In this document: positions 25,164-37,676 of the stretch, piece by piece
Position numbering within the stretch: the first letter of the stretch is position 1
How the letters are laid out: each line of letters opens with the position of its first letter
DNA from: Myxococcales bacterium
GTDB taxonomy: Bacteria > Myxococcota_A > Polyangia > Polyangiales > Polyangiaceae
DNA: 64,000 nucleotides
NCBI GenBank assembly: GCA_016712525.1
Contig: JADJQX010000006.1
Span: 1,137,840-1,201,839 of the forward strand
Reading direction: 5' to 3'
Notes under the pieces: model-generated
Seen by the model: only the letters and a program-made list of their open reading frames with translations
Database searches by the model: none
What the model was told of the DNA's origin: nothing
Translations under genes and position numbers: made by a program

Positions 25164-25958
25164 TCACCCGCTCGCGAACACGAACCTGTACCTGTCGGCA
25201 CCCTTCACGCTGCGCGTGAGCTCCGCCAGGGGCACGCCAGTGAGTTCGACGGGTGTCGGGCTTTGCGGAAGCGCCTCGAGCCCGATCGCTCCGAGCCACG
25301 CCTGCACGGCGACCGTGAGCGTCACCGTGCCGTTTCCTTGCACGTCGGCCGTCGTGAAGGGGCAGCCTTCGATGGCCGCGACGCCGTTCGTGACGAGCTC
25401 CGCGGCCGGCACACGCGCGCGGAGCTTGCGCACCTCGGCGCCCTTTTTTGCCTCTCCTTCGAGCAGCACCGCGGACCCCACAAGCTCGGGCGACGGGCCT
25501 CCGGCGGGGGCATCGACGAAGGCGACCCGCGCGCTCCTGTACATGCCGGAGACGCCGCTGCCCTCGCCGAGGGTCGCCCCCGCGAGCAGATCGACGACCG
25601 TGGGCACGAGGTACTCGCCGCGCGCCTCTCCGGCGACGTAGTGACCGGGGTGCGCGTGCGCCACCGGCACGAGCCGCGCGAAGGGCGATGGTCTCCGCCT
25701 CGGGGCGTGCGCGGCGAAGAGGGTCTCTCCCTCGAAGAAGGTGAGCGACGCGAGCGACACGAGCGCCCGCGAGAGGGAAACTTGCCAACCCTCCTTCGTG
25801 ACGAACGTCGGCTCGACGCGGGCGACGCGCACCGCGAGCACGACGCGGCGCCCCGTGGTGCTGTCGGCCTCGGCCTCGCACGCGGCGAAGAGCGGGGCCG
25901 TGAGCGCCGCCGCGAGGAGCGATCGACGGGAGAGGGCGACCTTGGGCGGAGCGCTCAT
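25164..25958 (-). CDS. Exported lipoprotein, second gene of a two-gene unit
   Basis: The 264-residue product has an RR-containing signal peptide (LSRRSLLAAALTAPLFAAC); the RRSLL pattern hints at Tat export, and the lipobox is FAAC. The body is beta-rich with a His-containing stretch (VPVAHAHPGHYVAGEARG), possibly metal-binding, and VELTGVPLAELTRSV near the end. The start overlaps the upstream lipoprotein stop as ATGA. It is probably an accessory to that protein; substrate and role unknown. Confidence 0.7.
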   Translation of the reverse strand: MSAPPKVALSRRSLLAAALTAPLFAACEAEADSTTGRRVVLAVRVARVEPTFVTKEGWQVSLSRALVSLASLTFFEGETLFAAHAPRRRPSPFARLVPVAHAHPGHYVAGEARGEYLVPTVVDLLAGATLGEGSGVSGMYRSARVAFVDAPAGGPSPELVGSAVLLEGEAKKGAEVRKLRARVPAAELVTNGVAAIEGCPFTTADVQGNGTVTLTVAVQAWLGAIGLEALPQSPTPVELTGVPLAELTRSVKGADRYRFVFASG

Positions 25959-26800
25959 CGGGCCCGCGCGATGCACTCGCCCTCGCCTCGAAAGTGGCCG
26001 ACCGTGCGCGTGAGGCCCGTCACGAAGGCGCCGAGGTCGGTCACGTCGGCCGCGCTCCCGGTGCCGTAGGGGCCGTTCTCTTTCGGGAGGCGCGCGAGCT
26101 TCACCGCCGCGAGCTCCGCGAGCGTCACCTCGCCGTCCTTGTTGGCGTCGGCGTCGGCGAGGTTTTGGAAACGGAGCTTCGCGTCGGGCGATTGGAGATC
26201 GTCGTAGAAGAAGTGGTCGCCGTGGATCGTGAGCTCGGCGTCGAGGCTGCCTCCGCTCGTCACCACCACGCCGAGGACCTCTTGTCCCGACTCTTCGACC
26301 TTGCAGTCGTCGAAGAGCGTCTTCGTCGAGAAGCCCCACGAGAAGCGCTTCTGCTCGGCGCCCTTCTGCGCCTTGCCCTCCACGTAGATCGAGTAGCCGC
26401 CCTTCGTCATGAGGGCCTTGTCGGCATCGGTCGCGCCCTGCCCGAGCTCCGTCTCGGCCGTGACGGGTGTGATCATGAAGCTCACCTTCGTGTAGGCCTG
26501 CGCGGGAAGCGTGCCGGCTGCGAAGACGGGCTTGGGCGCGGGCACCACGTGGTTGAAGAGCCTCGGCTTTGGCATCCTGGCCTTCGAGGTCGTGCCATCC
26601 GAGACCTCGACCCCGTCGAGCACGACGAGGAACTTGTCGAAGGTGACACCCCAGCCATCCTCGAGCTCGGTCGAGGGGATGCCCTTCTCGATGTACTCCT
26701 CACCCCACGTCGAGAACGTGAGCTCCCCCTCCGCGGTGGAGCAGGCGAGGGCGGGGAGAAGGAGCGCGACCGAGGTCGCGGCGTGTCGGAGGAAGCGCAT
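25955..26800 (-). CDS. Exported lipoprotein with an EF-hand-like loop
   Basis: The 281-residue product has signal peptide MRFLRHAATSVALLLPALAC with lipobox ALAC. The body opens with TFSTWGEEYIEKGIPS and contains an EF-hand-type calcium loop (DADANKDGEVTLAEL) at about residues 220-235, plus an HGDHFFYDD motif with clustered His/Asp. These features fit a periplasmic metal-binding lipoprotein. TACCGA lies 6 nt upstream of the ATG. It forms a translationally coupled pair with the downstream lipoprotein. Family not recognised. Confidence 0.72.
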   Translation of the reverse strand: MRFLRHAATSVALLLPALACSTAEGELTFSTWGEEYIEKGIPSTELEDGWGVTFDKFLVVLDGVEVSDGTTSKARMPKPRLFNHVVPAPKPVFAAGTLPAQAYTKVSFMITPVTAETELGQGATDADKALMTKGGYSIYVEGKAQKGAEQKRFSWGFSTKTLFDDCKVEESGQEVLGVVVTSGGSLDAELTIHGDHFFYDDLQSPDAKLRFQNLADADANKDGEVTLAELAAVKLARLPKENGPYGTGSAADVTDLGAFVTGLTRTVGHFRGEGECIARAR

Positions 26801-27036
26801 GGGTCTTCGGTAGCACGAAGTTTTGAGTTCGTGTCACGATCTCGGATGCGCCTGCCCAAAAGGGAAGCGAGCTCGGCCATGAGGCGTGGCGCGACCCGAC
26901 CGCGACGGGGCACGGGAGAACAACGCGCCACCCGGCCGGGCGGTTGCACACCGTGCGTCTCTGGCGTCGCCCCACTACGCTCGTCCGCGCGCTCTGCGCC
27001 TTCCGGCCGCGGGGCACCGGGGGCGCGGGCTCCCTG

Positions 27037-28476
27037 TCAGAGCAGGATCTTCTTCCAGGTGCCGCCGCGGAACTTCAGCGTCATCACCGTACACGCGCCG
27101 ATGGCGTAGAGCACCGCGGCCGACCACATGCCCACGAGGCCCACGCCCGCGTAGATGCCGAGCACGAAGGCGAGCGGCACGAGCACGAGGAAGATGAGGC
27201 AGAGCTGCGCGATGGCGACGAACACGGTGTTGCCCGCGCCGAAGAGCGCCTCGCTCAAGATGAGCGCCACGGCGATGAGCGGCGTCACGAGCGCCATCAT
27301 GCGCATGGGCATCATGGCGGCGGCGCGCACGGGCTCCGAGTGGGTGATGAACCCGACGATCTGCGGGGTGAACAGCACCCCCTCGCAAAGCGCGATCACG
27401 CCGAAGATGGCGAGCCCGAGGCGCACACTGCCCCACCCGAAGCGCTCGGCGTCCTCGGGCCTTCGCGCGCCGAGCGACTGGCTCACGAGGGTGGCCGTGG
27501 CCGTGCCGAAGGCGATGCACGCCGTGAACGTGAGCTTCAAGATGGCGACGATGTTCGTCGTGGCGGCGCCGTTGATGGCCTCGGCCTTGCCACACGCGGC
27601 CATGGCCGCGCTCTCGACGGCCACGCTCGACGTGGCCGCGATCTCGTCGAGCCGGCCCGCGACGCGCGAGAACGCGCCGAACCCGACCATCATCACCACG
27701 GTGGCCGCGGCCGCCGGCAACGACAGCTTCAGGAGATCGAGGGTGAGCCTGCCCGAGAGGTTCGAGAGGCGCAGGGGGACGTAGGTCTTGCGCTCGGGCA
27801 GGGTGAACGCGAGCACGATGAGGAGCCCGATCCACGTCGACACGAAGGCCGAGAAACCCGCGCCCGGCGCGCCCATCTTGGGGGCGCCGAGGTTCCCGAA
27901 GATGAACATCCAGCAGAAAAGAACGTTGAACACGTTCATCACGAGCGCCGCCACGAGGTGCACGTGGGTCTTGCCGATGCCGTCGAAGAAGGCCTTCACC
28001 CCGACGGTCATCGCCATGCTGATGATGCCGAGCAGGCGCCAGCGCGAGTAGGCGAGGGCCACCGAGTGCACCTCGGGCCCGAGCTTCATGAGCGAGAGCA
28101 GCGGACCTATCGTGAAGGCCCCGAGCACCGACATGACGAGCCCGCCGACGAGGCAGAAGAACGCCGCGTTCGCGAGCACCGCGCCCGCCTCGTGGGGCTT
28201 CTTCTCGGCGTACCTGCGCGCCGTGAGGGCCTGCGTTCCTACGCTGATCGCCGAGAGCGAGCCGCCGAAGAGCCACACCAGGATGAGCGAGGGCAAGAGC
28301 GCCGCCTGCGCCGTGGAGGCATCGCACCCAGGGAGGCGCGCGAAGAACACGACGTCGATCTCGTTGACCGCGCTCTGCGAGAGCATCGCGATCACGGTGG
28401 GCATCGCGAGCTTCAGGATGGTCCGGTACGTCGGGCCTTCGATCAGACGCAAATCGACGGGTTTTTGCTCATCCAT
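27037..28476 (-). CDS. MATE-family multidrug/toxin exporter
   Basis: The 479-residue inner-membrane transporter has about 12 hydrophobic helices in two similar halves. Near the N-terminus is ILKLAMPTVIAMLSQSAVNEID (helix 1 region), then LFGGSLSAISVGTQALTARR, the MATE-typical region after helix 2. In the second half LKLTFTACIAFGTATATLVSQSLGARRPEDAERFG is the equivalent repeat. It should use a proton or sodium gradient to export organic cations or toxins. It is monocistronic, with 102 bp to the next minus-strand gene upstream. No regulator is adjacent. Confidence 0.9.
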   Translation of the reverse strand: MDEQKPVDLRLIEGPTYRTILKLAMPTVIAMLSQSAVNEIDVVFFARLPGCDASTAQAALLPSLILVWLFGGSLSAISVGTQALTARRYAEKKPHEAGAVLANAAFFCLVGGLVMSVLGAFTIGPLLSLMKLGPEVHSVALAYSRWRLLGIISMAMTVGVKAFFDGIGKTHVHLVAALVMNVFNVLFCWMFIFGNLGAPKMGAPGAGFSAFVSTWIGLLIVLAFTLPERKTYVPLRLSNLSGRLTLDLLKLSLPAAAATVVMMVGFGAFSRVAGRLDEIAATSSVAVESAAMAACGKAEAINGAATTNIVAILKLTFTACIAFGTATATLVSQSLGARRPEDAERFGWGSVRLGLAIFGVIALCEGVLFTPQIVGFITHSEPVRAAAMMPMRMMALVTPLIAVALILSEALFGAGNTVFVAIAQLCLIFLVLVPLAFVLGIYAGVGLVGMWSAAVLYAIGACTVMTLKFRGGTWKKILL

Positions 28477-28578
28477 GGGGACCGGCCGCTCGCCGGAGGT
28501 GCGGACCCAATACCGCCCGCGAACGCTCGTGACAAGAAATCCGGCGTAACGGCCGGGGGATCGGGCTCGCGAGGTGCC

Positions 28579-29280
28579 TCAGAGGGGGACCTCGCTCGGG
28601 GGCGCGTTCGGCTTCGGGGGCTCTTTGGTCCGGGGCCTCGTCGAGGGTGGGGGCGGGGGAGGCGTCGGCTCGACGTGGGTCGCCTCCTCGGCGGAGATGT
28701 GGCCGTTCCACCACATGAGACCGATCTGGACACCGAAGAACGGCGCGACGCTCGGCCGCGTCAACCGGGCGTCGAGCTCGGCGAAGGGGCCGAAGGTGAG
28801 GATCACGCGCTCGCGGCGGTGCTCGTCGAAGAAGCGCCCGGGCTCGAAGCGGTCGTGACGCTCGAGGTCGACCCCGTAGAATGCCGATGCGTACGGTCCG
28901 AGCCCCACGAGCATCCGTTCGTCGTACCGTTCGAGCGCGAAGTGAAGGCCCCCGTCCACGAAGAGCATCCCCGAACGTCCCACGTCGTGGGCGAGGAAGA
29001 AGCCCTCCCCGAGCGCCAACGCCTGCGAGCGCCCGGTGAAGTTCCCGCGGAGGCCGCCCGAGACCCCGACCGCGCCGCGACCGTCGTCGGTGGGCGCGCC
29101 GAACCCGCGCTGCGCCATCACGCCTACCCCCGCCGACACGGGCTCCGTTGACGTGGCAGGCATCAAGGTCGGCCCCGCCGAGACCCTCCCGAACGACGTG
29201 CAGCCCGAGGCGAAGGTCGCCCCGAGGCTCGCGAGGAGCAGCGCGAAGACCTTCGTGCTCGGGCGCGCCGACAGGGGCAT
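28579..29280 (-). CDS. Outer-membrane lipoprotein, beta-barrel-like
   Basis: The 233-residue product has signal peptide ending LLASLGATFASGC with lipobox ASGC. The rest alternates hydrophobic and polar residues in beta-strand fashion (GVSGGLRGNFTGR, LFVDGGLHFALERYDER, VAPFFGVQIGLMWW), suggesting a small outer-membrane barrel. A Pro-rich C-terminal tail ends in PPSEVPL. ATG 29280 lies 1 bp after the kinase stop on the same strand, so it is probably cotranscribed with the dual kinase. An in-frame ATG at 29310 would overlap the kinase gene and is less likely. Confidence 0.68.
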   Translation of the reverse strand: MPLSARPSTKVFALLLASLGATFASGCTSFGRVSAGPTLMPATSTEPVSAGVGVMAQRGFGAPTDDGRGAVGVSGGLRGNFTGRSQALALGEGFFLAHDVGRSGMLFVDGGLHFALERYDERMLVGLGPYASAFYGVDLERHDRFEPGRFFDEHRRERVILTFGPFAELDARLTRPSVAPFFGVQIGLMWWNGHISAEEATHVEPTPPPPPPSTRPRTKEPPKPNAPPSEVPL

Positions 29281-29281
29281 T

Positions 29282-32128
29282 TCAGCGTCGCGTGGGCTTA
29301 CGCTCGCCACCGAGGCGGGCGCGCATGCGCTTCACCTCGGCCGAGTCGGGGTGTTTGGCGAGGTACTCGTCGAGCACGTTCTTCGCTTCGGTGCGCCGCC
29401 CCGAGGACTCGAGCACGGTCGCGAGGAAGATGCGGGGCTCGGGCGAACCGTCGTGTGCGGCCCAGGCGCGGCCAGCGCGGCGAGCCTCTTTCGAGTCACG
29501 CGCTTGGTACGCGGCCTTGGCCCAAGCCTTGAGCGCCTGGGGATCCTGGGGGCTCGCGTCGGCCTCGCGGCGCTTCTGCTCGAGCTCGGCGAGCGCGTCG
29601 GAGCGCGACTCGCGGGCCGTGGCGCGTCGGAGGAGCGAGCCACCTTCGTGCTTCGGGGCGGGCTCGGCCTTCGTGGGCGTGCCTTGCTCCTCGCGCTCCT
29701 TCGCCGCGAGCTTCTCGTCCTCGCCGGCACCCTTCGGCGCCTCTTCGGCGGGGACGCCGGTCGCGGGGGCCCTCGGCGTGAGCTCGGCGCTCGTCGTCTC
29801 GGTGGTCGAGACAGGCTTTCCTCGCTCGCCCTCGGCCTTCTCACCCTCGGCCCCTGCGCTCGCGGTCGGCTCGCCCTTCTCGGGCACCTTCGCGGGCGAA
29901 GGCGTCGCGGGGGCCACGGCGACCTTCGGGAGGTCGTCCACGGAGACCGGCGTCGGCGGAGGCGCGGGGGGCTCGCCACCGGAGACGAGCGGGAGCGAAT
30001 CGACGCTGATCGTGGGGATGACCGCGGCGTACGAGCCCTTCTTCTGCTTCGTGTCTTTCACGTAGGCCACGCCGCCCGCGAGGAGCACGGCGAGCGACGC
30101 GAGCCCCGCGAGGCCGAAGATGACCTTGCCCACGCCGCGTCGGCGATCGGTCCGCGCGATGGCCTGGGTCATGGCCTCACGGAACGCCTTCGCGTCCTCG
30201 AACCTGTCCTCGCGTGCCTTCGACAGGGCGCGCATGACGACGGCCTCGAGCGCCGCGGGGATCACGCGGTCCTTCGCGATCTGCGACGGCAGCTCGGGAG
30301 TATCACGAAGCTGCCGCCCCATGATGGCCACTGCAGAAGGGCCCTCGAACGGCGCCGAGCCCGTGAGGAGCTGGTAGAGCACGCACCCGAGGGCGTAGAT
30401 GTCGCAGCGGCCGTCCACCGGCTCGCCTGCGACCTGTTCCGGAGCCATGTACTCGGGCGTGCCGAAGATGGCGAACCCACGGGCGCGGATGGTGTCGTCG
30501 CCGGCCACGTCGCTCACGCACATGGCCACGCCGAAATCGAGGAGCTTTACCGCACCGTCTTTGGTGACGAAGAGGTTCTGCGGCTTGATGTCGCGGTGCA
30601 CGAGCCCGGCGTCGTGGGCGACCTCGAGCGCGTGGGTCACCTGCGAGACGAGCGACACGGCCTCGCGGTACCCGAGGCCGCGCTTTTCGCCGTCGCCCGA
30701 GTCGTCCCCGAGGTTCGCGTACGCGTCGAGGGTCTGGCCGTCGAGCAGCTCCATCGCGAGGAACACGCGGCCGTCGAGGGACTTTCCGAAGTCGTGCAGG
30801 TGGACGAGGTTCGGGTGGGTGAGGTTCGCGACGACGCGCGCCTCCTTGCGGAAACGGTCGACGGAGCTGGCTGCCGACGAGTGGGTGGGCGCGAGCACCT
30901 TGACGGCGAGCCTGCGACCGAGCTCCACGTGCTCGGCCTCGAACACTTGACCGCTCGCGCCCTCGCCGATCTTCTTCCCGAGGCGGTACGGCGTGCCCGA
31001 GAGCACCGCGGGATCGTCGGAGACCTCGCGTTGAGCGAGCTCGGCGACCTTGCTCGACGACGGGGTCACGGCCTCGGCGCGGAGGTGGCGTGCCTCCTTC
31101 AAAAGCTTCGCGAACTCGGCGCGCGAGCGCGCGGGCTCACTCGGCCAGAGGGTCTTCATGAGCGAGGCGATGCGGCTCCGGAGGCCGCGCTCTCCGCCCT
31201 CTTTCGACGGGGCGAGCTGGAGCACCTTGATGAGGTCCTTCGCGGCGGCGCCCGCGCCCGAGTAGCGCGCCTCGGGGTCGTTCGCCATGAGCTTCTGGAG
31301 CACCACGTCGAGCTCCTTCGGGATGCCGCGCGACTTGGCGAGCTCGGGCACGGTGAAGCGGCCCTGGGCCACGTCCTCGAGGTGCTTTTGCGGGTCGCCG
31401 GTGAGCAGGCGCTTGCCCGCGCAGAGCTCCCAGAGCATGACGCCCATGGCGTACACGTCGATGCGTCCGTCGCCGACCTCTTGCCGCGCCACTTCGGGGG
31501 CCACGTAGCCGGGCTTCGCGAACACGACGCCCGCCACCGTATGGCAGCGGCGGTTTTGCCCGCGCGCCGTGCCGAAGTCGATCAGCTTGAGCTCACCCGA
31601 GAAGCCGACCATCACGTTCTGCGGGGAGAGATCGCGGTGAACGATACCGAGGGGCGTGCCGTCGGCGCCGGAGCGCTCGTGCACGTGGGCGAGGGCCTGT
31701 CCGAGCTCGATGGCCATCGCGACGGCCTCGGGCCACTCGACGCGCGCGCCGAGCTGGATCGCGCGCTGCCGCACGTCGGCGAGCGAGCGCCCCTCGACGT
31801 ACTCGACGACGGTGTAGGGCTCGCCGTGCTCGTCGCTCGCGGCCTCGAGCACCTGGGCCACGCCCGGGTGATTGAGCTGCGCCTGCACGCGGGCCTCGTC
31901 GAGGAAGCGCGCGAGGAAAGAGCCGTCGTGGATGTGGTCACGGCGCACCGTTTTCACCACACACGGGCGCTCGGCGCCTTCGATCCCCGTCGTGGCGGCG
32001 AGGTAGACGTCGCCCATGCCGCCCCGGGCCAGGAGGCGCAGGAGCAGGAGACGCCCGAACACCCGCGGAAGCGGGATCGCGATGTTGCCCGAGGAAAACC
32101 CCGCCTTCGTCTCTTCTGCCGCGCTCAT
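29282..32128 (-). CDS. Membrane Ser/Thr protein kinase with two tandem kinase domains
   Basis: The 948-residue protein has kinase domain 1 at about 25-295: glycine loop LARGGMGDVYLA, Lys in CVVKTVRRD, catalytic HRDLSPQN, DFGTARG. Kinase domain 2 covers about 378-650: IGEGASGQVFEAE, AVKVLAP, HRDIKPQN, DFGVAM, GTPEYMAPEQ. Both keep the Lys, Asp and DFG residues, so both may be active; domain 1 has a less canonical LSPQN and VFAKPGYVAPE activation segment. One transmembrane helix (about 665-688) is followed by a long Pro/Ala/Glu-rich linker and a TPR-like C-terminus (about 850-945). Tandem Hanks kinases are unusual but known in Myxococcota. Confidence 0.88.
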   Translation of the reverse strand: MSAAEETKAGFSSGNIAIPLPRVFGRLLLLRLLARGGMGDVYLAATTGIEGAERPCVVKTVRRDHIHDGSFLARFLDEARVQAQLNHPGVAQVLEAASDEHGEPYTVVEYVEGRSLADVRQRAIQLGARVEWPEAVAMAIELGQALAHVHERSGADGTPLGIVHRDLSPQNVMVGFSGELKLIDFGTARGQNRRCHTVAGVVFAKPGYVAPEVARQEVGDGRIDVYAMGVMLWELCAGKRLLTGDPQKHLEDVAQGRFTVPELAKSRGIPKELDVVLQKLMANDPEARYSGAGAAAKDLIKVLQLAPSKEGGERGLRSRIASLMKTLWPSEPARSRAEFAKLLKEARHLRAEAVTPSSSKVAELAQREVSDDPAVLSGTPYRLGKKIGEGASGQVFEAEHVELGRRLAVKVLAPTHSSAASSVDRFRKEARVVANLTHPNLVHLHDFGKSLDGRVFLAMELLDGQTLDAYANLGDDSGDGEKRGLGYREAVSLVSQVTHALEVAHDAGLVHRDIKPQNLFVTKDGAVKLLDFGVAMCVSDVAGDDTIRARGFAIFGTPEYMAPEQVAGEPVDGRCDIYALGCVLYQLLTGSAPFEGPSAVAIMGRQLRDTPELPSQIAKDRVIPAALEAVVMRALSKAREDRFEDAKAFREAMTQAIARTDRRRGVGKVIFGLAGLASLAVLLAGGVAYVKDTKQKKGSYAAVIPTISVDSLPLVSGGEPPAPPPTPVSVDDLPKVAVAPATPSPAKVPEKGEPTASAGAEGEKAEGERGKPVSTTETTSAELTPRAPATGVPAEEAPKGAGEDEKLAAKEREEQGTPTKAEPAPKHEGGSLLRRATARESRSDALAELEQKRREADASPQDPQALKAWAKAAYQARDSKEARRAGRAWAAHDGSPEPRIFLATVLESSGRRTEAKNVLDEYLAKHPDSAEVKRMRARLGGERKPTRR

Positions 32129-32241
32129 GGCCAGGATGCATATGGAACCGCGAGGAGAGGGGCCAAGTTTCCGGCGCGCGCCGCGCGATTCGGCAACGAA
32201 GACGCCGTGACCGGCCCGCGTCGAGCGGGTACTTTGGGGAG

Positions 32242-32916
32242 ATGACCTTCTCCCAAGCTTCTCTCCGCCGCTCGGCCGTCGTCGTGTCCTTCGTGTCGCT
32301 CGCGCTCGTCGTGGGCGCCTCCGCGTCGGCATGCAGCTCCTCGGCGACCCCGGGGGACGGCGACGCGTCGACCCCGACGGACGCCTCGACCCAGACCGAC
32401 ACGTCGACCCCGACCGACAAGGACGCGAGCGCGACGCCGGACTCGTCCACTCCCGATGCTGCGACGCCGGGCAACTGCACGAACAACGGCTTCGTCTCGG
32501 TCGCGACCGACGGCATCGCCAAATCGGACGGCTCGGTGCTCATCGCCGGCCAGACGACGCTCGCGACGCCGGTCGACACGCTCGAGGTGGTGCTGCTCCC
32601 GCCGAAGGGTGGGCAGGTCGCGGTCGGAAAGCGGACCCTCACGGCCGCGGACGCGAGCTACGCCGATTGCGAGACGTGCATCGTCATCCGCACGAAGTGC
32701 GACGAGAACCTGTCGAACTGCGCCAAGGCCTTCATGCCGACCTCGGGCACCGTCGACATCACCGCGTTCTCGGGCAAAACGAAGCCGTTCGAGGCCACCG
32801 TGAACGCGAACCTCGTCGAGGTCACCATCGACGACAAGAACGTGACGAAGCCCGTCGCGGGCGGCCAGACCTGGTGCCTCTCGGGGCTGAAGGTCTCGGT
32901 CGCGAGCATGCAATAG
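32242..32916 (+). CDS. Exported lipoprotein with Asp/Thr-rich linker
   Basis: The 224-residue product has signal peptide ending LVVGASASACSS with lipobox SAC. A linker of repeated TPTDAST and DTSTPTDK units covers about 35-75. A C-terminal domain with four regularly spaced Cys (NCTNNG, ADCETCIVIRTKCDENLSNC, QTWCLSG) is probably disulfide-stabilised. TACTTT lies 6 nt before the ATG (leaderless pattern) and is divergent from the dual kinase. No family recognised. Confidence 0.72.
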   Translation: MTFSQASLRRSAVVVSFVSLALVVGASASACSSSATPGDGDASTPTDASTQTDTSTPTDKDASATPDSSTPDAATPGNCTNNGFVSVATDGIAKSDGSVLIAGQTTLATPVDTLEVVLLPPKGGQVAVGKRTLTAADASYADCETCIVIRTKCDENLSNCAKAFMPTSGTVDITAFSGKTKPFEATVNANLVEVTIDDKNVTKPVAGGQTWCLSGLKVSVASMQ

Positions 32917-32998
32917 ACGCGAGCGGGGCGGTGCGAGCGGCTCTGCGCGACACGCAGGGCCGCTCATGGAACTACGCCGGCCACGGAGCTCGAAGAGT

Positions 32999-33033
32999 TT
33001 GCCTCGCCGCGGTCGGCCCGGTAAGCGAGTTTC
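32999..33033 (+). promoter_or_regulatory. Leaderless promoter of the secreted beta-rich protein gene
   Basis: -35 TTGCCT (32999-33004), 17-bp spacer, -10 TAAGCG (33022-33027), 6 nt, then ATG 33034. Confidence 0.6.
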
Positions 33034-33792
33034 ATGAGCCCCGTGCGCGTCGCTCTCGTCGTGTCTCTCGCGGTCCTGTGCGCCTTGTCCGGCTCGGTCG
33101 ACGCTGCTCCTCGCCGCCCGAAGGTGCGGCTCGTGGGGAAAGTCGCGCGCGGCCAGAAGGTCGTCGTCGAGCGCGGCGGTCGCTCGAAGGCGATGTTCGA
33201 GCTGCCCCCTTGGGTCGCTCCGGACGAGATGTCGGTCTCTCCGTCCGGCAGGCACGCCCTCGTGTTCGCGAAGCTCCGGCGCGGCGAGCCTCGTACCGCC
33301 ATCGTGTTCGACGTGTCGGAGGTGGACACGGCGTCGGAGACGGGGCGCTTCCGACCCGGTGTGGGGGGCACGTTCACCTGGACCCCGAACGACGGGCTCT
33401 CGCTCGTCGCCGGCTGCGGCACGGGCTGCGCGACGGTGCAGGCGTTCGACGTTCACGGGCGCAAGCTCGCCAGCCTGCTCTGCGACGGCTTCGACGACGC
33501 GAGCGAGAGGTCGCGCGATCGCAGGTACGTCGCCTGCTTCTCGACCTCTTCGAGCGGCAACGCGGGGGAGCTCGAGATCGTCGACACGACCGACGGGCAC
33601 GTCGCCGCGAAGACGCACCTGCCCTGCACGAGCACCGCGGGCGTGAACCGCGCCGACGTGCGCTTCGACGAGACGCGCAAGGCGCTCCGCTTCTCGTGCG
33701 ACGATCTCGTGCACCGCAAGGAGCTCGCGGTCGTCGTCTCGTGGGAGCCTGGCGAGCCCACCCTCGTCAAGAAGGCCACGAAGTCGCTCTGA
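33034..33792 (+). CDS. Secreted beta-rich protein, possibly beta-propeller
   Basis: The 252-residue product has a cleavable signal peptide (MSPVRVALVVSLAVLCALSG, cleavage after VDA). The mature part has repeated strand-turn patterns such as VSPSGRHALVFAKL, TFTWTPNDGLSLVAGCG and DRRYVACFSTSS, resembling TolB/WD-type propeller blades, but it is short for a full propeller. Seven Cys suggest disulfides. The upstream promoter fixes the start. Function unknown. Confidence 0.7.
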   Translation: MSPVRVALVVSLAVLCALSGSVDAAPRRPKVRLVGKVARGQKVVVERGGRSKAMFELPPWVAPDEMSVSPSGRHALVFAKLRRGEPRTAIVFDVSEVDTASETGRFRPGVGGTFTWTPNDGLSLVAGCGTGCATVQAFDVHGRKLASLLCDGFDDASERSRDRRYVACFSTSSSGNAGELEIVDTTDGHVAAKTHLPCTSTAGVNRADVRFDETRKALRFSCDDLVHRKELAVVVSWEPGEPTLVKKATKSL

Positions 33793-33856
33793 TTCTCTCC
33801 CGCTCCGTCCCAAGTTCGGTACGCTCGACGTCGCACCCAGGGGAGAACGAACGACG

Positions 33857-34159
33857 ATGAACCGAACGACCACGAGGACGAAGGCCGGGATTGTGCTTCT
33901 TTTCTGCGCGATGGCGCTCGTCGCCTGCAAGAAGAAGCGCCCGCCGCCCAACACCGGCGTGCCCGAGTGCGACGAGTACATCGTCGCCTACGAGGCCTGC
34001 ATCGACAAAATGGGCGCCATGGCCCGCTCGGCGGCCGAGTCGGCCCTGAAGGCCCAGCGCGACGGCTTCGAGAAGGCTGCCGCCACCCCCGAGGCCAAAA
34101 AGGCCCTCGGCCCGCAGTGCAAGCAGCTGAAGGAGAGCATCAAAGCCTCCTGTCCGTGA
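33857..34159 (+). CDS. Small lipoprotein with paired cysteines
   Basis: The 100-residue product has signal peptide ending LLFCAMALVACK with lipobox LVAC followed by KKKRPPPN. The mature helical part holds four Cys (PECDEYIVAYEACIDKM and PQCKQLKESIKASC), the spacing of a small helical-hairpin, CHCH-like disulfide fold that is frequent among lipoproteins of this lineage. GGGGAG about 12 nt upstream acts as ribosome-binding site and TACGCT lies further upstream. Unknown role. Confidence 0.75.
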   Translation: MNRTTTRTKAGIVLLFCAMALVACKKKRPPPNTGVPECDEYIVAYEACIDKMGAMARSAAESALKAQRDGFEKAAATPEAKKALGPQCKQLKESIKASCP

Positions 34160-34184
34160 CACGGCCGTCTCCGATTCGTCACAC

Positions 34185-34206
34185 GCGGGCAGCTCGGGCT
34201 GCCCGC
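34185..34206 (+). terminator. Stem-loop after the small lipoprotein gene
   Basis: GCGGGCAGC (34185-34193) and GCTGCCCGC (34198-34206) form a perfect 9-bp stem with TCGG loop, 26 bp after the stop. Only a weak T-rich tail (GTTT) follows, so intrinsic termination may be inefficient. Confidence 0.55.
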
Positions 34207-34286
34207 TGCCGTTTGGGCCTCCCGGGTTTCGGTCGCTGACGCATCCTCACTGGTTTGGCGCGCCCCACCCTGCTACACGCGCCCCG

Positions 34287-37607
<3,321 letters not shown>

Positions 37608-37627
37608 CCCTGCGGACGTCATCTTCG

Positions 37628-37665
37628 CGAGTCGGCCGACTCGGCCTGACGTGTCCTCGGAGGAC
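37628..37665. terminator. Two hairpins between convergent carB and membrane-protein genes
   Basis: CGAGTCGGCCGACTCG (37628-37643) is a perfect 16-bp palindrome. GTCCT CGG AGGAC follows at 37653-37665. Both lie in the 69-bp gap between convergent genes, a good position for bidirectional termination, though no T tracts flank them. Confidence 0.45.
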
Positions 37666-37676
37666 GTCGCTCGTGA

